Positions 1 through 5,180 of a DNA stretch of 5,287 bases are shown piece after piece. The notes under the pieces are model-generated. The model was not told the DNA's origin and did no database searches. It worked only from the letters and a program-made list of their open reading frames with translations. This DNA comes from Candidatus Aminicenans sakinawicola JGI OTU-1 (GTDB lineage Bacteria; Acidobacteriota; Aminicenantia; Aminicenantales; Aminicenantaceae), in the NCBI GenBank assembly GCA_000493965.1, contig AWNV01000103.1, positions 1 to 5,287 of the forward strand, read 5' to 3'. Both the position numbers and the translations under genes were made by a program. Within the stretch, counting starts at the first letter, position 1; each line of letters starts with the position of its first letter.

Positions 1-1445
1 AACAAATATTCTGGAAAAAATTTAAAGAAGCTTTGCAGTATATAGATTGTGACTTTATTTTCTGTGAATATTTTTTTTAGATAAATATTAACATCTGAGT
101 TGCTTTTGCCAAGCTCTTCAATAAAGTATTCGAAATATAATGAAACCTCCCCTTCTAGGATACTATCCTCTATATAATCTGTAATAAATGAAATGATTTT
201 TGAAAATATGGGCTCGGAAGATAACTGTTCTTTTTTTTGTTTCAGGACTTCAAAAATAAATTTTAAATATTCGAAATCTTTCTCATTAGTAATTGTATCT
301 TTTTCATTAAAAATTTTCTTCAGGAGGCTTACTGATTGGATTTTATCTGTTTCTCTTTCAAGCAGGTTTATTAGTATAAAACGGAAATTTTTCTGGACCA
401 GAACATGATCGAAAGTAAATTTCTTTTCAGAAGTAATATCTTTTAGGAAAGAGGCAAGTGTCTTGCGGTAGATCTCTGAAATTAATGGAGTTGATGTTCC
501 GGAGAAAATCCCCCCTATTTTTTCTAATAATTTTTGATTTGAATGTAAAGAAGCATTTTCTTTAATTGTTTTTTTAAGAGAAGATGCGATTTTTTTGTGT
601 TTTTCTTTGTTGGCAAGTTTAGAAAATATGTTGAAACTTAAAGAATCAAATTTATCATCTTTTATTATTTCTTCTGTTAGAACAGAAGCCATATCCTCTT
701 CTTTTAAATCGCTTATAAGGGTGCTTAGTTTGTCGAGTTTTAATTCAGGCGAAATAGTTTTTTTCATGATTAGTGATTTGGCTAAGCTTTTTCCACATTC
801 ACGAAATTTCTTTTCATCATGAATTTTAAGATGGGAAAAAAGGCTGGAAAAGTTTTCATATAGATCTTTATTTTCGATTATATCTTCTGGCCCGAATTTA
901 TGAATGACCTTTTCAAAACTATCTGTGACATCCATGAGCTTTTGGCTGTCCTCTTTCTCCAAAGCATCACTGAGAAGATAGACCCAGATATCTTTGATTT
1001 CCTCTCCTTCACCTTTCAGGAGTTGATAATAGTCAAACTCTTCTACTTTGATATGTGAAACTTTTTCATGTTTTAAGATGTTTCTAATTCCTCCTTGTTG
1101 CAGGATATCCTTAGAAGGGAGGTGGATTTTGGAAATTAAGCTTATTAGTTCTTCAAGTGTTATGCCAGGAATTATTTCTATGCTCTTGATTTTGCGAAGA
1201 TGTAATAATTTTGCCAGCTCAACATACATTTTTTCTTTTTCCCATGATGTTTTCCCTAAGAGCAAAGAGTGGGAAGTAAAACTTATTTTTATAGGGCTTA
1301 AATAGTTAAAGAGTATATCGATTTTGTTTTTTAGGTTTTCTACAGATGATTTTAGAGCAGGATGTTCTGTATTATAAACAGAAGCTGTCTTGAACGATAT
1401 TTTTAAACTACTTATAAAGTCTTTTGAAGCTTTTTCTTTATCCAT
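1..1445 (-). CDS. Large helical-repeat (HEAT-like) protein, N-terminal 481 residues, C-terminus beyond the window
   Basis: An uninterrupted minus-strand frame runs from ATG at 1445 to the left edge. An in-frame TGA (1448-1446) directly precedes the ATG, so translation cannot begin earlier, although no good Shine-Dalgarno is present. Residues about 8-150 form a recognisable N-terminal module: an amphipathic helix with TASVYNTEHPAL (20-31), a beta-type stretch ISFTSHSLLLG (54-64), ELAKLLHLRKIKSIEIIPGIT (76-96), then HIKVEEFDYYQLLKGE (131-146). From memory, this module precedes HEAT-repeat or HD-type output domains in several bacterial phyla. Residues 150-481 are almost entirely charged amphipathic helices, consistent with an alpha-solenoid. 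There is no signal peptide, membrane segment or catalytic motif. It is probably a cytoplasmic scaffold or interaction protein. It lies 192 bp downstream of the PAS-GGDEF gene on the same strand and could be cotranscribed. The existence of the gene is near certain; the HEAT assignment and the role are tentative. Confidence 0.85.
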   Translation of the reverse strand, partial: MDKEKASKDFISSLKISFKTASVYNTEHPALKSSVENLKNKIDILFNYLSPIKISFTSHSLLLGKTSWEKEKMYVELAKLLHLRKIKSIEIIPGITLEELISLISKIHLPSKDILQQGGIRNILKHEKVSHIKVEEFDYYQLLKGEGEEIKDIWVYLLSDALEKEDSQKLMDVTDSFEKVIHKFGPEDIIENKDLYENFSSLFSHLKIHDEKKFRECGKSLAKSLIMKKTISPELKLDKLSTLISDLKEEDMASVLTEEIIKDDKFDSLSFNIFSKLANKEKHKKIASSLKKTIKENASLHSNQKLLEKIGGIFSGTSTPLISEIYRKTLASFLKDITSEKKFTFDHVLVQKNFRFILINLLERETDKIQSVSLLKKIFNEKDTITNEKDFEYLKFIFEVLKQKKEQLSSEPIFSKIISFITDYIEDSILEGEVSLYFEYFIEELGKSNSDVNIYLKKIFTENKVTIYILQSFFKFFPEYL

Positions 1446-1637
1446 TCAAAAAGTTATTTTATCATAATTCAGGTTAAATTAGTTCTTTTAAAAACTTAAA
1501 TAAATAAAAAGGTGCATTTTCCGATTTAGGATGCCTCATCTCTACATCTGCTTTCTTGATTAAGAGGCTAAAAGAATCTTCTTTGATAAGTCTGTTAAGA
1601 TAGAAAATAAATGATATAAAAACTAGTTGCTTGACTT
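1446..1637. other. Intergenic region with a 56-codon start-less open frame
   Basis: This gap separates two minus-strand genes. On the minus strand a frame is open from 1644 to a TAA at 1476-1474 (56 codons). Its translation looks protein-like, with segments such as KADVEMRHPKSENAPFYLFK, but it has no start codon except an internal ATG that would give only 21 residues. It may be a decayed gene end or a chance frame. No convincing terminator follows the PAS-GGDEF stop. No TTGACA-type promoter was found close to the start at 1445; a TATGAT near 1463 on the minus strand has no matching -35 box. Read-through from upstream is therefore plausible. Confidence 0.3.
1464..1479 (-). repeat. 16-bp inverted repeat, left copy
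   Basis: On the minus strand this reads ATTTAACCTGAATTAT, identical to plus-strand 5158-5173. The two copies face each other across the PAS-GGDEF, XRE-peptidase and HD genes. Weaker similarity continues on both sides if single-base gaps are allowed: AGTTCT against ACTTCT inside, and ATTTTAT against ATTTAT outside. The left copy lies 18 bp upstream of the start of the helical-repeat gene. No flanking target duplication is visible. Confidence 0.45.
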
Positions 1638-2546
1638 TTACTCTTCATCGATTCTTAAAGTGACTCGATTTTTCCCAAGCAATTTACTGTGTTGTAGCAG
1701 TTCTTCTGTTCTTCTACTAAGCGTTGCTGTTGTATCATTTGCCCGGGCAAGTGTTGCACCAATCGAAACAGTTGTTCTAAGAATTTTTGAAGCCACTATT
1801 GTGTTTGATTGAGATACAAGCAAGCAGAGCTTGTTAGCAACAAAATCGAGTTTTATTTCATCAACATTGAGAATTAATACAACGAATTTTTCTCCTGCCC
1901 AACGTCCTGCAATATCAAAAAATCGAATATTATTGGTAATCGTTTGAATTACTGTTTTCAGAAGTTTGTTTCCACTTTCACGGCCATATATTTCATTGAC
2001 CGTCTGTAACTGATCTATGCTAATCAGGATTAACCCGAACTGTAACTGATATCTTTTCATTTCATCAAGTCGAAAATTGATATGCATATCGAGATAGGAC
2101 CTGTTTCCAAGCTTTGTAATAGGATCTAGCAAACCCATTCTTGCCAATTCCTTAGTTCTCTGTGGGATTATGACCCTGGGAGATGTGTCATAGAAAGAAA
2201 CTGCAGCTTTAATAATATTTTTCTCATTATCAATAATAGGAAGTACACGCATATTCACAGGTATTCTGAATCCTTCTTTATGCTGAAAATATGCCACTTT
2301 ATTGCGTATTTTTCCGTCTATGAGAGTCTGCTTAACAGGACAGTTCTCTTTACAAATAGACATCTTCTGTTCATCAACCTGGATAAGGATGTTCTTTGGG
2401 CACTGCTTATTGATTATCTCGGATTCATTGAATCCTGTAATCTTTTCTGCTGCCGTATTCCATAAAGATATTTTAAGTTTGTGGTCCAAAAAAAAGACCC
2501 CGTCGTGAATGTTATTTAATATGGTCTTGTAAATATTATAATTCAC
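1638..2546 (-). CDS. PAS-GGDEF signalling protein with degenerate cyclase site and intact I-site
   Basis: 302 residues, GTG start. A TAA immediately upstream rules out an earlier start and GAGGA lies 4 nt before it. Residues 1-125 are a PAS domain: DGVFFLDHKLKISLWNTAAE (15-34) is the classic opening, and HKEGFRIPV (89-97) its late strand. Three cysteines, C49, C65 and C69 (SICKENCP), suggest a metal, cluster or redox role. A linker (about 124-140) leads to GGDEF residues 141-302: LDPITKLGNR (140-149), SIDQLQTVNEIYG (176-188), RFFD (208-211), AGEKF (217-221), VSIGA (260-264), KLLGKNRV (288-295). Several catalytic positions are altered. The first metal aspartate is S176, the guanine-binding aspartate is N193, and the signature is AGEKF rather than GG(D/E)EF. 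The RxxD inhibitory site is intact. In this family that pattern usually marks a c-di-GMP receptor rather than a cyclase. No membrane segment is visible, so it should be cytoplasmic. It is divergent from the XRE-peptidase gene and shares its control region. PAS-GGDEF identity is strong; loss of catalysis is inference. Confidence 0.93.
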   Translation of the reverse strand: MNYNIYKTILNNIHDGVFFLDHKLKISLWNTAAEKITGFNESEIINKQCPKNILIQVDEQKMSICKENCPVKQTLIDGKIRNKVAYFQHKEGFRIPVNMRVLPIIDNEKNIIKAAVSFYDTSPRVIIPQRTKELARMGLLDPITKLGNRSYLDMHINFRLDEMKRYQLQFGLILISIDQLQTVNEIYGRESGNKLLKTVIQTITNNIRFFDIAGRWAGEKFVVLILNVDEIKLDFVANKLCLLVSQSNTIVASKILRTTVSIGATLARANDTTATLSRRTEELLQHSKLLGKNRVTLRIDEE

Positions 2547-2550
2547 TTAT

Positions 2551-2555
2551 TCCTC
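2551..2555 (-). promoter_or_regulatory. Ribosome binding site of the PAS-GGDEF gene
   Basis: GAGGA on the minus strand, 4 nt from the GTG codon at 2546. Together with the in-frame TAA directly before the GTG, it fixes this non-ATG start. Confidence 0.75.
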
Positions 2556-2626
2556 GCTCTTGAAATATCACTCTTTTACAAAAAATTTCCCGGCTTATAA
2601 AAATATTTTTCTTTGCCTTTAAGAAT

Positions 2627-2655
2627 TTTATATCAGAATTATAATCTTATGTCAA
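2627..2655 (-). promoter_or_regulatory. Sigma-70 promoter for the PAS-GGDEF gene
   Basis: On the minus strand, TTGACA (2655-2650) is followed after exactly 17 bp by TATAAA (2632-2627). The -35 box is perfect and the -10 box matches 5 of 6. Transcription would start near 2620 and give a leader of about 75 nt. The -35 box lies within the left arm of the inverted repeat at 2649-2687. Confidence 0.75.
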
Positions 2656-2687
2656 AATCAAATTGTCATTTGCCTTGATATTGACAT
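2649..2687. promoter_or_regulatory. Palindromic operator between divergent promoters
   Basis: ATGTCAAAATCAA (2649-2661) and TTGATATTGACAT (2675-2687) are inverted copies matching at 12 of 13 positions, separated by 13 bp. Each arm contains the -35 box of one of the two divergent promoters. Extra half-sites occur: TGTCA at 2664-2668 in the centre and TGACA at 2693-2697 in the plus-strand spacer. A dimeric regulator bound here would cover both -35 elements. The XRE protein encoded immediately to the right is the obvious candidate, by analogy with autoregulated XRE repressors. That assignment is inferred from position only. Confidence 0.65.
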
Positions 2688-2709
2688 TTTTATGACATAC
2701 AGTTATAAA
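2681..2709 (+). promoter_or_regulatory. Sigma-70 promoter for the XRE-peptidase / HD operon
   Basis: TTGACA (2681-2686), a 17-bp spacer, then TATAAA (2704-2709): a near-consensus promoter. The start would fall near 2716, leaving a leader of about 75 nt before the ATG at 2792. The -35 box is in the right arm of the operator and a further TGACA (2693-2697) sits in the spacer, so repression by a bound regulator is easy to envisage. Confidence 0.8.
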
Positions 2710-2739
2710 ATGAGAATATAAAAATTGGGTTATTCACGA

Positions 2740-2790
2740 ATGGTTTCAAGACTTTCATGGAAAACAATGCTGAATAAGAAGGGGGAATAA
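2740..2790 (+). other. Possible leader ORF, 16 codons (MVSRLSWKTMLNKKGE)
   Basis: ATG at 2740 opens a 16-codon frame, with a second in-frame ATG at 2767, ending in TAA at 2788-2790, one base before the ATG of the XRE-peptidase gene. The frame passes through the Shine-Dalgarno of the main gene, so its translation could influence initiation there by termination-reinitiation. No clear ribosome binding site precedes 2740, and a frame this short is likely in random sequence. Confidence 0.2.
2779..2786 (+). promoter_or_regulatory. Ribosome binding site of the XRE-peptidase gene
   Basis: AAGGGGGA, 5 nt before the ATG at 2792, is a purine-rich Shine-Dalgarno that supports this start. Confidence 0.65.
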
Positions 2791-2791
2791 A

Positions 2792-3847
2792 ATGCTAAAA
2801 AAATTGGGTGTAAAACTCAGAAGAGAAAGAGAAAAACTTGCTCTTACACAGGAAGAATTGGCAAAAGCTGTCGGACTGTCAAGCGAATTTATATCATACC
2901 TTGAAATTGGAAAAAGATCCCCCAGCCTTGAATCTATTAAGAGAATTTCTAGCTATTTAAAAAAGGATATTTCCTTTTTTTTAGAAGAAAAAGAAATGCC
3001 GTTTAGTATTCTATTCGAAGAGGTTTCTCATAATAAAAGAGCAGGTGCTGAGTTAAAGAAGTTTAAGAAGTTCTGTGAGGACTATTTAAATATGGAGGAG
3101 CTCACTGGACGCCGTGTTGAGTCGGCTCCGCTGTATTCTCAAGTTATTCCAGAAAAATTAGCCATTGAAGAAAGACTGAGGTTGGGTCTAGGGGATGCAC
3201 CTATCCGTAATGTTTTTTCATTGCTTGAAATGAATGGATTGCATATTTTAAGACAATCTATAACAGAGGAAGCAAAAATATCAGGCATATTTGTTTATTT
3301 TAGAGCTAAAGATGTGGCTTTTACTTTAATAAATAAAGCGCAGTCTATTGGAAATCAGGTTTTGACGGCAGTTCATGAATATTATCATTACATTAAAGAT
3401 AGAAACGATGGACCTATTATAGATAATCCGGATGTTTTCGTAAATGAGTATCTTTCTCTTTACCACCCTCGGGAAAAGTTTGCACAGATATTTTCCTATC
3501 ATTTCTTGATGCCACCTTCAAAAATCAAAGATATAATTGAAAGAGATATGCGCTCTAAAAAATTAAATTTCGAAGATGTTATTTATCTCAAACGTTATTT
3601 CGGTGTTAGTACTAGTGCAATGCTTTGGAGTCTTAAAGATTTGTCATATCTTTCATACTCAAAATTCAAAGAATTCCAAAAAATTGACCATAAAACGTAT
3701 GAAAAAACTCTTTTTGGGGAGGCATCAGTAGAAGAACTAATATTGAAAGGAAAAACAAAAGCCATTCCATCTGATCGTTATAAAAGTATGGCTGTAACAT
3801 TATACAAGAAGAAAAAAGATAATGAAGAAAGAAGTAAAAAGGCATGA
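2792..3847 (+). CDS. XRE-family helix-turn-helix regulator fused to ImmA/IrrE-type zinc metallopeptidase
   Basis: 351 residues. Residues 7-64 are an XRE/Cro-type DNA-binding domain: LRREREKLALTQEELAKAVG (9-28), then the recognition segment LSSEFISYLEIGKRSPS (29-45) and LESIKRISSYLKKDISFFL (46-64). After a charged linker, residues about 120-285 form an ImmA/IrrE (COG2856) domain. VLTAVHEYYHYIKDR (190-204) holds the HExxH motif, with H195 and H199 as metal ligands and E196 as catalytic base. EKFAQIFSYHFLMP (228-241) supplies the likely third ligand, E228. KRYFGVSTSAMLWSLKDL (267-284) is the usual helical tail. The last 15 residues are strongly basic. All catalytic residues are present, so activity is expected. 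ImmA and IrrE proteases cleave or inactivate XRE-type repressors; in fused proteins the substrate may be the protein itself or a partner. It is probably autoregulated through the operator at 2649-2687 and cotranscribed with the HD gene 94 bp downstream. Both domain assignments are secure; the substrate is unknown. Confidence 0.95.
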   Translation: MLKKLGVKLRREREKLALTQEELAKAVGLSSEFISYLEIGKRSPSLESIKRISSYLKKDISFFLEEKEMPFSILFEEVSHNKRAGAELKKFKKFCEDYLNMEELTGRRVESAPLYSQVIPEKLAIEERLRLGLGDAPIRNVFSLLEMNGLHILRQSITEEAKISGIFVYFRAKDVAFTLINKAQSIGNQVLTAVHEYYHYIKDRNDGPIIDNPDVFVNEYLSLYHPREKFAQIFSYHFLMPPSKIKDIIERDMRSKKLNFEDVIYLKRYFGVSTSAMLWSLKDLSYLSYSKFKEFQKIDHKTYEKTLFGEASVEELILKGKTKAIPSDRYKSMAVTLYKKKKDNEERSKKA

Positions 3848-3854
3848 TTTAAAG

Positions 3855-3878
3855 CAGTGATTTTGCGAAATATCACTG
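3855..3878 (+). other. Intercistronic hairpin
   Basis: CAGTGAT (3855-3861) pairs with ATCACTG (3872-3878). The stem extends by TTT/AAA past a bulged T and closes on a GCG loop. It lies just after the XRE-peptidase stop. No T-run follows, so an intrinsic terminator is unlikely. An mRNA-processing or stability element, or a protein-binding palindrome, is possible. Confidence 0.4.
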
Positions 3879-3898
3879 ACAAGCAGATATCATTGAAG

Positions 3899-3928
3899 TT
3901 GACTAATATTATTGTCAGACTTTATATG
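3899..3928 (+). promoter_or_regulatory. Possible internal promoter for the HD gene
   Basis: TTGACT (3899-3904) followed after 18 bp by TATATG (3923-3928) is a moderate sigma-70 match. The transcript would begin only a few bases before the ribosome binding site. Flanking it, CTGACAA (3876-3882) and TTGTCAG (3912-3918) are inverted copies carrying the same TGACA/TGTCA half-site as the main operator, so regulation by the same protein is conceivable. Confidence 0.25.
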
Positions 3929-3932
3929 AAAC

Positions 3933-3936
3933 AGGA
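3933..3936 (+). promoter_or_regulatory. Ribosome binding site of the HD gene
   Basis: AGGA ends 5 nt before the ATG at 3942. The nearby upstream ATG at 3926 is in another frame and stops after seven codons, so 3942 is the likely start. Confidence 0.5.
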
Positions 3937-3941
3937 TTGTT

Positions 3942-5135
3942 ATGATTAGAAAACCCTTTATTTTAAAAATTTTTGATGCAGCAAACATGCAAAGGTGGAA
4001 TGATAAGATTAGGCCTGTAGAGCTTAGAGAGTTGGACAAACAAGCTCATAAAATGATTATCGCATATATTCTGGGGAAATGTGAGGAAGAAGATAAGAAC
4101 AAGGATTTTGACTGGATAGAAATTATTGAAGGTGGAATTTTTGAATTCCTGCAGAGGTTGATCATTACGGATCTGAAGCCTCAGTTATTCAATAAAATAA
4201 TAGAAGATCGGAATACTAATATAAAGTTAAATGAATGGGTATATAAACAAGTGAAACCACTTTTGTCTCCAATTAATCCTGATTTTCCAGAGAAACTTAA
4301 GAATTATTTTTTAGATCCTTCGGAAAATGTGAATAAAAAAATATTAAAGGCTGCTCATGCTTATGCAACAAATTGGGAATTCCGTATTATTGAGCGTGCA
4401 AATCCACAGGGATATGAAATTTCAGAAATAAGAAGACAACTCCAGGCGAGGCAAAAGAAATACTCTGAATTATCAGGGATGCACCGTTTAGCTCAGTATT
4501 CAAATTTAAGTAATTTTGTAGATTTATGTGGAGAGTTAAGATTTCAGGTAAGATGGAGCCATTTATACATTGTTCCAAGGACTTCTGTGCTGGGACACAT
4601 GCTTATTGTTGCCATGCTTGCCTATCTTTTTTCTTTAGAAATAAAAGCATGTAAAAAGAGATGCGTCAATAACTATTTTTCAGGCCTCTTCCATGATCTT
4701 CCTGAAGTACTGACAAGGGATATTATTAATCCTGTTAAAAGGGCTTTTAAGGGATTGAGTGATTTGATCAAAGAATATGAGAAATTAGAGATGAGAAAAA
4801 AAATATATAAATTACTCCCTGAGAAATGGCATTCAGAAATGAAGATGTTTACGGAAGACGAATTTGAGAGTTTTGTGACCAAAGATGTAGAGAAGAAATT
4901 AATAAGTTCCGGAGAGATCAGCAAGAATTTTAATGAGGACAAATATAATCCGAAAGATGGAGAAATCGTTAGGGCATGTGATCATCTTGCTGCTTTTACG
5001 GAAGCCTATCTTGCTACAAAAAATGGAATTACAAGTCAAGAACTCTCCAGTGCTAAATACTTATTGAGAGGAAAATATAAAGATAAGATAATTTCAGGTG
5101 TGGATTTTGGTGAGATCTATGCAGATTTTGATTGA
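3942..5135 (+). CDS. Tandem HD-domain protein, YfbR-like 5'-deoxynucleotidase / nucleotide phosphohydrolase
   Basis: 397 residues. The C-terminal half (about 195-397) carries an HD phosphohydrolase site whose spacing fits E. coli YfbR (5'-deoxynucleotidase; numbering from memory). R204-W205 correspond to R18-W19, H219 to H33, H251-D252 to H68-D69, E255 to E72, D260 to D77 and D347 to D137. W to H is 14 residues in both, and HD to D is 9 from the histidine in both. In YfbR these residues bind the metal, the phosphate and the deoxyribose. An insertion of about 27 residues lies between D260 and D347. The N-terminal half (about 14-155) is a decayed copy: R18-W19, H36 and D77 remain, but HD is E68-F69, the catalytic Glu is R72 and the last Asp is H139. 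One active and one pseudo lobe is therefore likely. No membrane segment is seen, so it should be cytosolic. Predicted activity is removal of phosphate from (deoxy)nucleotides; substrate and partner are unknown. It is probably cotranscribed with the XRE-peptidase gene. HD family is strong; deoxynucleotidase specificity is moderate. Confidence 0.9.
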   Translation: MIRKPFILKIFDAANMQRWNDKIRPVELRELDKQAHKMIIAYILGKCEEEDKNKDFDWIEIIEGGIFEFLQRLIITDLKPQLFNKIIEDRNTNIKLNEWVYKQVKPLLSPINPDFPEKLKNYFLDPSENVNKKILKAAHAYATNWEFRIIERANPQGYEISEIRRQLQARQKKYSELSGMHRLAQYSNLSNFVDLCGELRFQVRWSHLYIVPRTSVLGHMLIVAMLAYLFSLEIKACKKRCVNNYFSGLFHDLPEVLTRDIINPVKRAFKGLSDLIKEYEKLEMRKKIYKLLPEKWHSEMKMFTEDEFESFVTKDVEKKLISSGEISKNFNEDKYNPKDGEIVRACDHLAAFTEAYLATKNGITSQELSSAKYLLRGKYKDKIISGVDFGEIYADFD

Positions 5136-5144
5136 ATTCAGTAT

Positions 5145-5174
5145 AATAATCAGAAGTATTTAACCTGAATTATT
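5145..5174. terminator. Weak hairpin between convergent genes
   Basis: AATAATCAG (5145-5153) pairs with CTGAATTATT (5165-5174) with one bulged A and an 11-nt loop. It lies between the stop of the HD gene and the stop of the convergent minus-strand gene, where a bidirectional terminator is expected. The stem is AT-rich and has no clear T-run on either side, so termination is uncertain. The right arm overlaps the 16-bp repeat. Confidence 0.25.
5158..5173 (+). repeat. 16-bp inverted repeat, right copy
   Basis: ATTTAACCTGAATTAT, identical to the minus strand at 1479-1464. It lies 22 bp after the HD gene stop and 7 bp from the stop codon of the convergent gene, marking the right boundary of the three-gene block. 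Confidence 0.45.
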
Positions 5175-5180
5175 CATAAA

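Noticed and set aside
193..1305. Several short plus-strand open frames (193-408, 595-822, 1048-1305)
   Set aside because: They lie opposite the continuous minus-strand gene from 1445. Their Ser/Phe-rich translations are what antisense of a Lys/Glu-rich gene gives. They have no ribosome binding sites or family resemblance.
1627..2508. Plus-strand frames at 1627-1812, 2280-2465 and 2302-2508
   Set aside because: They are antisense to the well-supported PAS-GGDEF gene and lack start signals.
1638..2546. Calling this gene an active diguanylate cyclase
   Set aside because: Metal- and guanine-binding positions are substituted (S176, N193, K220), so only GGDEF fold and probable c-di-GMP binding are claimed.
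2720..2810. Direct repeat AAAAATTGGGT in the leader and again at the start of the regulator gene
   Set aside because: It is only about 11 bp and A-rich, and no function follows from its placement.
3855..3878. Intrinsic terminator after the XRE-peptidase gene
   Set aside because: The hairpin is not followed by a T-run and the next gene is close and on the same strand.
4387..4942. Minus-strand frames inside the HD gene (4387-4578, 4673-4942)
   Set aside because: They are shadows of a gene whose catalytic motifs span the same region.
1464..5173. Transposon with terminal repeats
   Set aside because: There is no transposase or integrase and no target duplication. Only the repeat itself is reported.
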